A stretch of 18,614 bases of DNA from Fidelibacterota bacterium (GCA_030634675.1 DAOWAH010000010.1:1-18614); one strand, 5' to 3'. Shown: positions 7,406-14,736, counted from the first letter of the stretch. The notes: generated by a model from the letters alone, not told the origin. Made by a program: numbers and translations.

Positions 7406-8474
7406 GCAGTATTGTCCGGATACTTCCAGCCCACTCTTCAAACGGTTTCCAGTCTTCGGCCCACTTTTCGGCTTCCTCAAGCGTAATTTGTTCATTATCC
7501 AGTAAAGCAAGCAGAGCTTGGTCACCAGTTTGCATTCCTTCTTCCTGGCCTGTTTGAATAGCGGATCTCAGTTGGTGAGATTTTCCTTCGCGGATCAAAT
7601 TCCTGATACTGTTGTTTGCTACCATGATTTCCATTGCGGCAACACGCGCTTTTCCATCACGGCTAACAATCAGTTTTTGAGATACTACTCCCACTAATGT
7701 AGATGCAAAAATTGATCGGATTTGATTATGTTGGTTGGACGGAAATACATCTATGACACGGTCGGCTGCTTCTGGAGCATTACCGGTATGAAGAGTTCCC
7801 AGAACAAGATGACCGGTTTCAGCGGCGGTGAGGGCTAATGAAATTGTTTCCAGATCACGCATCTCACCCACGAGAATTACATCAGGATCTTCCCTCAAAG
7901 CCGCTCTTAGGGCACTCTTAAATGACAGGGAGTGCTTGCCGATCTCCCGTTGCGTAATCAGACACTTTTTACTGATATGTACATATTCGATTGGGTCTTC
8001 AATCGTTAAAATATGACCCTTCCGATTTGTATTTATATAATCCACAATCGCCGACAGCGTGCTGCTTTTTCCACAGCCGGTCGGTCCGGTTACTAATATC
8101 AGTCCTTTTTGGTTCTTACAGAGATTATACAGCCCGGGCGGAGCGTTAATTTCCTCCAATGTCCAGGCTCTGTCAGGTATAACACGAAACGCGGCTCCCA
8201 ACCCCTTTAAGCTCTGGTAGATATTAATCCTGAACCTGCCAACTCCCTCAATACGCCAACCAATGTCAACCTCCATCTCCTTTTCCAGTGTTGCCATCTG
8301 TTGTTCAGTCAGGATACTATACAGCATCTCATGGGTTTCCTGTTCGGTCAGGGGCTGACGATCCAACCACATCATTGTACCATGATTGCGCAGTATTGGC
8401 GGGTGGCCCGGAGACAGGTGCAGGTCTGAAGCTTTAGCCTTAACAATCGCGGAAAGTAATTTGATTAAATCCAT
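7389..8474 (-). CDS. pilT: Type IV pilus retraction ATPase PilT
   Basis: The 361-residue protein matches PilT in length and motifs: N-terminal PAS-like domain with ASDLHLSPGHPP (15-26), Walker A GPTGCGKS (130-137), Asp box around ILTIEDPIEY (155-164), Walker B with GEMRDLET (203-210), His box (GHLVLGTLHT), and the retraction signature SIRNLIRE (289-296, usually AIRNLIRE). It has no zinc cysteines and no MshEN domain, which separates it from PilB. It drives pilus depolymerisation from the cytoplasmic face of PilC. It sits 22 nt after the secretin gene and overlaps the LysM gene start. The presence of pilT identifies the system as a retractile type IVa pilus and not a type II secretion system. 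Confidence 0.96.
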   Translation of the reverse strand: MDLIKLLSAIVKAKASDLHLSPGHPPILRNHGTMMWLDRQPLTEQETHEMLYSILTEQQMATLEKEMEVDIGWRIEGVGRFRINIYQSLKGLGAAFRVIPDRAWTLEEINAPPGLYNLCKNQKGLILVTGPTGCGKSSTLSAIVDYINTNRKGHILTIEDPIEYVHISKKCLITQREIGKHSLSFKSALRAALREDPDVILVGEMRDLETISLALTAAETGHLVLGTLHTGNAPEAADRVIDVFPSNQHNQIRSIFASTLVGVVSQKLIVSRDGKARVAAMEIMVANNSIRNLIREGKSHQLRSAIQTGQEEGMQTGDQALLALLDNEQITLEEAEKWAEDWKPFEEWAGSIRTILHGKNR

Positions 8475-8496
8475 TATTAGTGGTTTTCTCTTTTGT

Positions 8497-9804
8497 TTAA
8501 TCTTCCGGGTTGATCAGATGAGGTGTTATGAATATCAACAGGTCACTGCGTTCCTTCTCATCAGAAGTTGATGTAAACAGCATTTTGCCAAGAATTGGAA
8601 TGCTCCCCAGTATGGGAACCTTTTTCTCGACTTTCCGCAAATCCTCTTTGATTAATCCACCAATCGCTATTGTTTCGCCGTTCTTTACCCTGACCTGGGT
8701 GGAAGTAGTCCTTCTTGAAATGATTGGTTGGTCCAAATCAGGACCGGAATAACCGGTAATTGCTTCCACAGTGGGCTCTACCGCCAAGGTGATTTGGCCA
8801 TTTTTGTGTACCTGCGGGAGTACCGCCAGAGCAATTTCAACAGTAACCATCTGGGCTTGTTCGGCGGCTATGGCGCCGGTTGCACCGCCGGCAACGACCG
8901 GAACGATAACGGTTATCTCAGTCTCAACAGACATATTTGCCCATTGATTATCCAGGGTGGTGATGCGCGGTTCTGATAATAACTCAGACCTGCCCGTGGA
9001 CTGGAGCATATCCAGAACGATTTGAAATCCAGACATTGACAGGATGGCCAGATTCAGATCCTTGAAAGCGCCAATGCCTAAACCGGGTAAACCTCCCCCC
9101 GCGGTTGCCAGGCCGGTTGGCTGAGCCACTGCGGGACCGCCTGACAGGGTCGCGGCCATGGACCAGTCGATTCCCAACTTTTGATTTTCTGTTAAAGATG
9201 TTTCAATAAACTTCACTGAAATCATCACTTGTGCTGCCTCAACATCAATCTTTTCGATAAACTCAGTGATCTTCATCATATTATCGGGAATATCACTTAC
9301 AACTAATATGTCAGCCTTGCTCGGTCCACCAGATAGCAAAGATGAACTGCGGGTGAAAACCTCGAGTTTTCCTTTAGGCGACAGGATATTCTGCAGCGGT
9401 AGCTGCAGGTCTTCAGCACTGACATAATCCAGTTCAAAAATTTTCGAAGTTAATTCCCCATGGATCACCATAGCAGTTGGCTTTATGATTAAAATATTTT
9501 CCTGGATTATATAGTCATAACCATTGGCTTTCAGGATGGCGTCGATGGCACCTTTTAGAGTAACCTTGGTAAAATGAACGGTAACAACACCTCTGATATC
9601 CTCATTTGTGACAATATTTATATTGTTCTGGGAAGCCAATAGTCTTAAAGCATCATTTAAGTCAGTATCAACAAAATCCAGCGACAGTATTTTATCTGGA
9701 TTGAATATTGCTGATTGGCCAAATGATCCATCATTCCACCCCATTCCAAATGACAAGGAAGACAAAATAATCAGAAATACTGTTAAATTTCTAAGTCTTG
9801 CCAC
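8497..9804 (-). CDS. pilQ: Type IV pilus outer-membrane secretin (PilQ-type, short)
   Basis: This 435-residue secretin has a signal peptide (MARLRNLTVFLIILSSLSFG). An STN/N0 domain follows at about 40-110 (ILSLDFVDTDLNDALRLLAS, then ANGYDYIIQENILIIKP), then one N1-type ring domain at about 115-190 (IFELDYVSAEDLQLPLQNIL). The conserved secretin barrel lies at about 195-435 (VMISVKFIETSLTENQKLGIDW, then ISRRTTSTQVRVKNGETIAIGGLI, then VPILGSIPILGKMLF, ending ERSDLLIFITPHLI). Typical PilQ is about 600-750 residues with AMIN domains, so this is a minimal form. The GTG start follows the pilP stop directly (TAAGTG). It forms the pore through which the pilus exits. A GspD assignment is less likely given pilT, pilM, pilN and pilO next to it. 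Confidence 0.93.
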   Translation of the reverse strand: MARLRNLTVFLIILSSLSFGMGWNDGSFGQSAIFNPDKILSLDFVDTDLNDALRLLASQNNINIVTNEDIRGVVTVHFTKVTLKGAIDAILKANGYDYIIQENILIIKPTAMVIHGELTSKIFELDYVSAEDLQLPLQNILSPKGKLEVFTRSSSLLSGGPSKADILVVSDIPDNMMKITEFIEKIDVEAAQVMISVKFIETSLTENQKLGIDWSMAATLSGGPAVAQPTGLATAGGGLPGLGIGAFKDLNLAILSMSGFQIVLDMLQSTGRSELLSEPRITTLDNQWANMSVETEITVIVPVVAGGATGAIAAEQAQMVTVEIALAVLPQVHKNGQITLAVEPTVEAITGYSGPDLDQPIISRRTTSTQVRVKNGETIAIGGLIKEDLRKVEKKVPILGSIPILGKMLFTSTSDEKERSDLLIFITPHLINPED

Positions 9805-10326
9805 TTATGCACTCTTTAGCTTAATTATGTATTTTTTCCCGTCCTTAGACAGAATGACCGTGTTGGAAAGTATTTGTTCCACGCGCATTCCGTCTATAGA
9901 ATCACCCAATTTTAATACTTCCTTGTTGATCAGTACAGCTGCTTCATTCCCACGGTAAGAAATAGCGGATAGAACATAATCATCAAGTTCTACGATCTCT
10001 GTTTCAGCCGCCGGATCTCCGGATCCGGGATCGATTTCGGGCAATTCATCGACTAAATGACTCTTATTAAAAGGATCAAGCCCCCAGATCATCGCCAGTG
10101 CGGAATCTTTCGGCGTTATTACCGTGGTCCGGGCAACATTTGTAAACTTCACTGATTCAGTGGTTTGCCGTCTATTCTGCTGAACATTTGCGACCCGGGG
10201 GTTTTTAGGTCTATTCTCTATTTTCCTGGGAGCGGCATCGCCTGAACCCATATCCCAAACCAGGTAGACGGCAGCCAGAATAATTCCTATTCCAAGAATT
10301 TTTTGAGTTTGTGAAATATCTGCCAC
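9805..10326 (-). CDS. pilP: PilP/GspC-like inner-membrane-secretin linker
   Basis: The 173-residue protein has one N-terminal membrane helix (about 8-26, ILGIGIILAAVYLVWDMG). A Pro/Asn/Arg-rich flexible linker (about 30-75) and a short acidic stretch follow. The C-terminal beta domain at about 110-172 (LSAISYRGNEAAVLINKEVLKLGDSIDG, then VEQILSNTVILSKDGKKYIIKL) is the homology-region fold shared by PilP and GspC. This domain contacts the N0 domain of the secretin, while the helix joins the PilN/PilO subcomplex. PilP proper is usually a lipoprotein, whereas this one has a helix anchor like GspC. The GTG start at 10326 lies 4 nt after the pilO stop. Position between pilO and pilQ is the standard pilP slot. 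Confidence 0.8.
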   Translation of the reverse strand: MADISQTQKILGIGIILAAVYLVWDMGSGDAAPRKIENRPKNPRVANVQQNRRQTTESVKFTNVARTTVITPKDSALAMIWGLDPFNKSHLVDELPEIDPGSGDPAAETEIVELDDYVLSAISYRGNEAAVLINKEVLKLGDSIDGMRVEQILSNTVILSKDGKKYIIKLKSA

Positions 10327-10330
10327 TTAA

Positions 10331-10900
10331 TTACACGGCTTGTTTTTCGTTAATGACAAAAACGTAGCTGCTGATCTGAATCTGAAGCTGGGAACGATCA
10401 CCGTTCTTATCATCCTGATCAGCGTCGATACTAATATTTTGTATGTAAAGCTTGGAGGACAAATTTTGAATATCAGTGATAAATTGGCCAAAATTCAAAT
10501 ATTTACCTTTTAGAGTAATTTCTATGGGTACTTTTATCAGATAGTCTTTCGATTTAAGCAAAGCATCTAGAGAGGGCTGTATGTTAATAACGTCCAGTTC
10601 ATTTTTCCTGCCGGTTGATACTATCAGATTGGTAATGTTGGAAATTTGTTCACGTTTAGGAATCGATAATAATAATGAATCTAATTCAGTCTGGATATTC
10701 TGATTATCTTTGCGGATCGCATCGACATTACCCACTGATGATTTCGCTAGTGTAATTTCTTTCGATATTTTAGTAATCTCTTTTCTCGTATCAGAGATAT
10801 ATCTTTGCTGTGGTTTTAATATGAAAATATACCATAGAATCAATATTACGGTAACTATTATGAAAGCGATTAATAGTTTCTGCCGGTAACTAAGCTTCAT
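10331..10900 (-). CDS. pilO: Type IV pilus alignment protein PilO
   Basis: The product (189 residues from the ATG at 10900) has a short basic cytoplasmic tail, a membrane helix (about 8-28, LLIAFIIVTVILILWYIFIL), a coiled coil (about 30-75) and a ferredoxin-like C-terminal domain (about 90-185, with PSLDALLKSKDYLIKVPIEI and KGKYLNFGQFITDIQ). This is the PilO plan. It pairs with the PilN part of the upstream fusion to form the inner-membrane alignment complex. An in-frame ATG at 10912 would add four residues. The later ATG is preferred because a GGAG lies 4 nt upstream. Either way it overlaps the pilM-pilN stop (by 11 or 23 nt), suggesting coupled translation and a fixed ratio. Confidence 0.9.
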   Translation of the reverse strand: MKLSYRQKLLIAFIIVTVILILWYIFILKPQQRYISDTRKEITKISKEITLAKSSVGNVDAIRKDNQNIQTELDSLLLSIPKREQISNITNLIVSTGRKNELDVINIQPSLDALLKSKDYLIKVPIEITLKGKYLNFGQFITDIQNLSSKLYIQNISIDADQDDKNGDRSQLQIQISSYVFVINEKQAV

Positions 10901-13394
10901 AATTCTCCACATTGCCTAATATTTCGAAAAATATCCCCGACCGGGAATGGAAATTAACCGGTTGGGATTTCTTTAAGGTAATATTCTTCATATAGGCTGA
11001 ATTCTGGAGTCGGTAGATAAATTCCGCCAGTTTTACGTTAGCATCAAATGTATCCGTTATTATATAGCCGGAAAAATTCACCGATGTCACCGGTGAATTA
11101 TTACTCTTATCCATGAGCATTGATGTTAGGACTACATTTTCGGGCATCAAATTACTCATGATAATTAGAACCTGCTCATCAATTGTGGATTCTGATAAAT
11201 TCTTTTTCAATATGCTAATTTTATTTAGCCTATCATTATATTCATCTTTATACTGCAAATATCTCTTCTGTTGTGGACCAAGTTGGTTTACTGTTTCCTG
11301 TTCCTGAAGAAGCTGTTTTATTATGGATTTGCTGTTGACAAATGCCAGCGTCGAAACAGAAAATAAAATAACCGCCGCCAGAGCGGCATAGACACGCACC
11401 ATATTTTTGATATACTTGCTATAGACGATATGGAACAGATTGCGCGGTAAAAGATTGAGTTTTGGTGAGGTATCCATCGCCAATCCAGCCGGCACAACTA
11501 AGGCAGGCGCGCAGGATTGTAACAAGGAAATATCGCTTACATAATTACCCAGTGTCCATTGATTAAATAAATCAATCACTTCTGTTTTTATATCTAAAGC
11601 CTGGTAAATCAGCTTATCAATGTTCTTTAAGGCGGCGCTGCCCCCACATAGATAGATTTGTTCAATATTGCCAAGGGCAAATTCTTTTGTGTAAAAACTA
11701 AGTGAGCGTTCTATCTCACTAATCAATTTTTCTACGGATTGTTTTAACCGCGATGATATTTGTCCCAGCGAAATGCCGTTTTCCGTTAGCTTATTCTCAG
11801 CTTCCAACTCAGGAACACCATATTTTATTTTTAAATGTTCAGCCGCCTCTTCATCCACCAGGATTCGCCCACCCTCTGTGTCTGTATAACTTCCTGATAC
11901 GGCCTTGGTAAATTCTTTGCCGGCGACACCAACCTCCCTGGCAAACTTCAGATTCCGTTTATTCAATACATTAATCATCGTCGTCTGATAGCCAATATCA
12001 ATAACCATAATATTATCTTTCCGAACAGTAGTGTAAATATTAACAAAATATCGCCATAGGGCAATCGGTACCAGAGTTATTTTGTGGGGGATTATTTTAC
12101 CAGGAATACGATCTAAATTCTCATGAAGAAGGGAATCCAGGGCGGCAATAACCAGGATTTCGTTTTTTTGGATGCCATCTTCCTCAACTTCTCCGGTTAT
12201 CAGAAAATCAGTGATTGTTTCACCTTCGGAAAACGAGAGGCTTTTCTGTGTTGCCCAGCTAACGGCATCATTCATATTCTTCTTTGCCATTTTGGGCATC
12301 TGGATACTTTTAATGCCTACATCTGACCCTTTAGCAATAATATTAATTCTGGCCTTTTTATTTTCTTTCTGGGATAAAATATCCTGAAGAACTTGAACCA
12401 CATGCTTTTCCGTTTTTTCTGGGTCATTAAAAACATCGGTGGGATATTTATAATAACCGTATCCCTCAATCAGGTTGGAATTCTTGGCTTCCAGCGTTTT
12501 GATATATTTCAGAGCATAAGTACCAATGTCGATACCAATCCTGCTCTTACGTACCAGGAATTTTGCGGGGCTGGTTTTGTGATATACAAATGTTTGAGGA
12601 TGATCATCCTCAAACTCGATATCACTAACCTCTACGTCCTCGCCACCGGGAATGGATAAAACATCGTCGAGATTTTCAGCTTTTTCGATACTTTCTGCTA
12701 AATCCTCATCAATTCCTTCTTCAGGTATAACCGTTGGCGATTCTGGTTCACCAACACTTTCTAATATCGCCGGTTCTTCCATTGATCCGGAATCAACGGC
12801 GCTACTATCAGTAATTTGTATTTCATCGCCCAGCCCCGCTTCTTCGGTTATAATTGATACTTCGCCCAATTCCGCGTCTTCCACCGAAACTTCACCTGGT
12901 GTTGTCTCTTCGTGTAATTCCAATGGTTTAAAATCTAATTCGTCCCCGTCGTTTTCATCCTTCTCAGACTTAATTGGTTCGCTGCCATGTTCTTTTGCAT
13001 CATCATCCTTTGTGCCGGAATCGTCTCCTTCTTTAGAGGTGACAGAACTCGATTCTACAAGCTGACCATCCTCATCGACCTGTTCTTGATCAGTTGGGAC
13101 CTGTTCCTCTTCTTCACCAATGTCTTGAAATACAAGTTTATCAAAATCTAATTCATCATCAAGTTTCTTTTCTTCGACTACAGTTTCGGTGAATTCATCA
13201 ATCACTTCCAATTCATCATTATCAACATCATTGAAAACATATTTTAATACGGCATCATCAACCGTTGCTATGTCGTTGCTATCATCTAATTCAGCAGATT
13301 CGGGCGTGGGAATATCTTTGTCCGCTTCTTTCTTTCGAAGAAGGTTTAATAGCTTATTAGTAGCGTTATCAGTATTCTTCTTAGAAGACGACAT
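10890..13394 (-). CDS. pilM: PilM-PilN fusion with a long acidic N-terminal extension
   Basis: This single intact frame encodes 834 residues in three parts. Residues 1-283 are strongly acidic, low in aromatic residues and probably disordered; the motif DELDFxxL occurs twice (80-87 and 151-158). Residues 284-640 are an actin-like PilM domain with phosphate-binding motifs IGIDIGTYALKYI (286-298) and MVIDIGYQTTMINV (463-476) and an adenosine loop YLCGGSAAL (581-589). Residues 641-834 are PilN: the PilM-binding motif KLNLLPRN (645-652), a membrane helix (about 664-685), a coiled coil (about 688-735) and a periplasmic domain. Separate pilM and pilN genes are the rule in type IVa pili. The fused layout resembles GspL of type II secretion. 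It links the cytoplasmic ring to PilO and PilP. It overlaps the ATPase gene before it by 14 nt. Confidence 0.9.
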   Translation of the reverse strand: MSSSKKNTDNATNKLLNLLRKKEADKDIPTPESAELDDSNDIATVDDAVLKYVFNDVDNDELEVIDEFTETVVEEKKLDDELDFDKLVFQDIGEEEEQVPTDQEQVDEDGQLVESSSVTSKEGDDSGTKDDDAKEHGSEPIKSEKDENDGDELDFKPLELHEETTPGEVSVEDAELGEVSIITEEAGLGDEIQITDSSAVDSGSMEEPAILESVGEPESPTVIPEEGIDEDLAESIEKAENLDDVLSIPGGEDVEVSDIEFEDDHPQTFVYHKTSPAKFLVRKSRIGIDIGTYALKYIKTLEAKNSNLIEGYGYYKYPTDVFNDPEKTEKHVVQVLQDILSQKENKKARINIIAKGSDVGIKSIQMPKMAKKNMNDAVSWATQKSLSFSEGETITDFLITGEVEEDGIQKNEILVIAALDSLLHENLDRIPGKIIPHKITLVPIALWRYFVNIYTTVRKDNIMVIDIGYQTTMINVLNKRNLKFAREVGVAGKEFTKAVSGSYTDTEGGRILVDEEAAEHLKIKYGVPELEAENKLTENGISLGQISSRLKQSVEKLISEIERSLSFYTKEFALGNIEQIYLCGGSAALKNIDKLIYQALDIKTEVIDLFNQWTLGNYVSDISLLQSCAPALVVPAGLAMDTSPKLNLLPRNLFHIVYSKYIKNMVRVYAALAAVILFSVSTLAFVNSKSIIKQLLQEQETVNQLGPQQKRYLQYKDEYNDRLNKISILKKNLSESTIDEQVLIIMSNLMPENVVLTSMLMDKSNNSPVTSVNFSGYIITDTFDANVKLAEFIYRLQNSAYMKNITLKKSQPVNFHSRSGIFFEILGNVENYEA

Positions 13395-14214
13395 TCCAAT
13401 GTTCTTTTTCTTTTATCGACGAATTAATAATCTCTAAATCGACCCGTTTTTTATCAAAAAGAATCATCGTTAAAAGTGCATCATGGCATAAGCTAACAAT
13501 TTTCCGTGGTGAACCCTGGGTATAAGTATAAATTTCTTCCAAAACGTCATGTGTAAATAGATCTGAATAATTTTTTAACCCAGCTTTTTTCAGTCGAAAT
13601 TTAATCATGTTGGCTGTATCGTATTTATTCATCGGATTAAGCACATATCCAAGATTAATTCTATCATAGAAATTTGTCTGTTTCTTTACTTTAGTTAACA
13701 ACTCTGGTTGACCAAATATAATAAGTTGTAACAGTTTATCCTTATTAGTCTCATAATTCAAAAGCGTTCTTAATATTTCTAAATAAGTTGGTGTTAGAAT
13801 CTGCCCTTCATCAATAATTAAAACTGGGTTTTTCTCATCAACCACACCCATTTTATATAAGTAGTTCTGTAATATATTCTTACATGCCATATTACTGTTT
13901 GGAATCTCCTCTATTCCAAACACTTTCATAATTGAAGTAATAAATTCCAATTCCGTTTGATAATTTGGATCCAAAATCAGTCTAAAAATATATTTACTAT
14001 GAGAATCCTCAAAAGTTTTCAACAATGTTCTACATAGAGTTGTTTTTCCGGTACCGACATTTCCCAGGATTATACTTAATCCCCTTTTTAATCGTATAGC
14101 AATTTCTAATCGATTTAGTGCTTCTTTATGCTCTCTAGAAAGATAGAAGAAATCTGGATCAGGTGTATTTGAGAATGGCTCTTCAGTCATTCCAAGAGGT
14201 TCATAATATTCCAT
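13381..14214 (-). CDS. ExeA/GspA-type AAA+ ATPase
   Basis: The 277-residue soluble ATPase begins with the family signature YYEPLGMTEEPFSNTPDPDF and YLSREHKEAL. It has Walker A GNVGTGKTT (52-60) and Walker B VLIIDEGQ (about 130-137), then LQLIIFGQPELL with a downstream arginine (DRINLGY) and the C-terminal lid YTQGSPRKIVSLCHDAL. In Aeromonas, GspA/ExeA with GspB helps the secretin cross peptidoglycan and assemble. Here there is no membrane helix and no peptidoglycan-binding domain, so it is only the ATPase part. It overlaps merR upstream and the pilM-pilN gene downstream by 14 nt each. A role in secretin or alignment-complex assembly is inferred from family and place. The family is clear, the partner is not. 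Confidence 0.9.
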   Translation of the reverse strand: MEYYEPLGMTEEPFSNTPDPDFFYLSREHKEALNRLEIAIRLKRGLSIILGNVGTGKTTLCRTLLKTFEDSHSKYIFRLILDPNYQTELEFITSIMKVFGIEEIPNSNMACKNILQNYLYKMGVVDEKNPVLIIDEGQILTPTYLEILRTLLNYETNKDKLLQLIIFGQPELLTKVKKQTNFYDRINLGYVLNPMNKYDTANMIKFRLKKAGLKNYSDLFTHDVLEEIYTYTQGSPRKIVSLCHDALLTMILFDKKRVDLEIINSSIKEKEHWNVVF

Positions 14215-14437
14215 CGTGAATTCTCTTTTTAATTTCTTTTAAAGATATATGATCTAATCGAAGTTTTCTAATATTCATCAGCAAACGGACTGTTGTATCG
14301 TCAAAATACCTATAATTACTAAACTCACTTCGACTGATTTCGCTTATTAATCCAATCCTTAAATAATAATTGATTGTAACAGTTGGAATACCCGTCTTTA
14401 CTGCCAGATCACCAATTAGGTAGGGATTTGATTTCAC
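14201..14437 (-). CDS. MerR-family HTH protein, DNA-binding domain only
   Basis: The 78-residue protein is a minimal MerR-type winged helix: YLIGDLAVKTGIPTVTINYYLRIGLI (6-31) is the HTH and SNYRYFDDTTVRLLMNIRKL (40-59) the wing and following helix. The C-terminal dimerisation helix and effector domain of classical MerR proteins are absent. The start is GTG at 14437 with only a weak AGAG upstream. It is the first gene of the pilus block, and its stop overlaps the ATPase start by 14 nt, so it is co-transcribed and could autoregulate the operon. Possible targets are the dyads upstream. Other MlrA/BldC-like small regulators have the same fold. The family call is firm, the regulatory target is inferred. 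Confidence 0.85.
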   Translation of the reverse strand: MKSNPYLIGDLAVKTGIPTVTINYYLRIGLISEISRSEFSNYRYFDDTTVRLLMNIRKLRLDHISLKEIKKRIHDGIL

Positions 14438-14452
14438 AAATTAGCTCTAAGT

Positions 14453-14500
14453 AAATTACTCAATGGTTGTGGATCGCACTCCACAACCATTGAGTAATTT
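14453..14500. repeat. Perfect 21-bp inverted repeat with 6-nt loop in the operon leader
   Basis: Arms at 14453-14473 and 14480-14500 are exact reverse complements (cores ACTCAATGGTTGTGG and CCACAACCATTGAGT) around the loop TCGCAC. The 3' end in the leftward direction lies only 15 nt before the merR GTG. There is no T run directly after the stem on the leftward strand and only TTTTA on the other, so a simple terminator is unlikely. In mRNA it would be a very stable hairpin next to the merR ribosome site. It could also be a remnant of a mobile element, given the IS30 debris nearby. Confidence 0.85.
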
Positions 14501-14530
14501 TAAAATAAAAAAAACCCGCATACCAATCAT
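14456..14530 (-). CDS. Possible 24-codon leader ORF ending inside the inverted repeat
   Basis: On the leftward strand AGGAG (14539-14535) is followed 4 nt later by an ATG at 14530. An open frame of 24 codons (begins MIGMRVFFILKLLNGCGV, ends TTIE) stops with TAA at 14458-14456, within the last arm of the inverted repeat and 18 nt before merR. A small ATCATT/AATGAT stem (14526-14531 and 14540-14545) flanks the ribosome site. A ribosome translating it would open the hairpin and terminate near the merR start, so it could couple or gate merR translation. The residues resemble nothing I know. Chance occurrence of so short a frame is quite possible. Confidence 0.3.
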   Translation of the reverse strand: MIGMRVFFILKLLNGCGVRSTTIE

Positions 14531-14569
14531 TCAACTCCTAATGATGTTTAACGATTACTTCTTACCTCG

Positions 14570-14599
14570 ATTGTTTAATTTACATTGTACAAATGTCAA
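14570..14599 (-). promoter_or_regulatory. Candidate promoter of the pilus operon
   Basis: Leftward TTGACA (14599-14594) is a perfect -35 box, 18 nt from AACAAT (14575-14570), a 4-of-6 match to -10. The spacer contains the dyad ACATT-TGTAC-AATGT, built on TTGTACAA. MerR-family regulators bind dyads inside long spacers, so autoregulation by the first gene of the operon is possible. The predicted start near 14563 gives a leader of about 125 nt including the large hairpin. This is the only reasonable sigma-70-like site I found in the 200 nt before merR. The remaining sequence between 14530 and 14640 shows nothing else. Confidence 0.4.
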
Positions 14600-14639
14600 T
14601 AAACAATAAATTTTAACACAATACATCAAATCGCATTGC

Positions 14640-14736
14640 TTGAATAATCATCAGAGTAAATGTCTTGGGTTTAAAACACCCTATCAAGTATTTTTCGAGG
14701 AAAGCTTGCATGTTGCACTTATTACTTGAATCCAGG
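14640..14736 (+). pseudogene. 3' end remnant of an IS30-family transposase (copy A)
   Basis: In the frame running through ctt at 14664 the sequence reads LNNHQSKCLGFKTPYQVFFEE, then SLHVALIT and a stop (14727-14729). This is the C-terminal tail of IS30 transposases (LNNRPRK-LGFKTP-VFF), with the Arg-Pro-Arg triad replaced by His-Gln-Ser. Nothing coding precedes it. It is fused at 14737 to copy B and is about 78% identical to the end of copy B over the last 67 bp. A different frame (from 14665) opens into copy B, but its first 24 codons are an out-of-frame reading of this tail. Confidence 0.8.

Noticed and set aside
7406..7525. An upstream extension of the LysM protein beginning at 7525.
   Set aside because: The extra 40 codons lie wholly within pilT in another frame and would bury the signal peptide. 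The ATG at 7405 gives a proper signal sequence.
12652..13065. A 137-codon rightward open frame, rich in serine, opposite the acidic region of the PilM-PilN gene.
   Set aside because: It is the reverse complement of Asp/Glu-rich coding sequence, which naturally yields Ser/Ser-Thr codons. It has no ribosome site or domain, and the leftward gene is certain.
14665..14736. The first 24 codons of an open frame running from 14665 into the IS30 remnant.
   Set aside because: They are an out-of-frame reading of the IS30 tail of copy A. The true frame there gives LGFKTPYQVFF and a stop.
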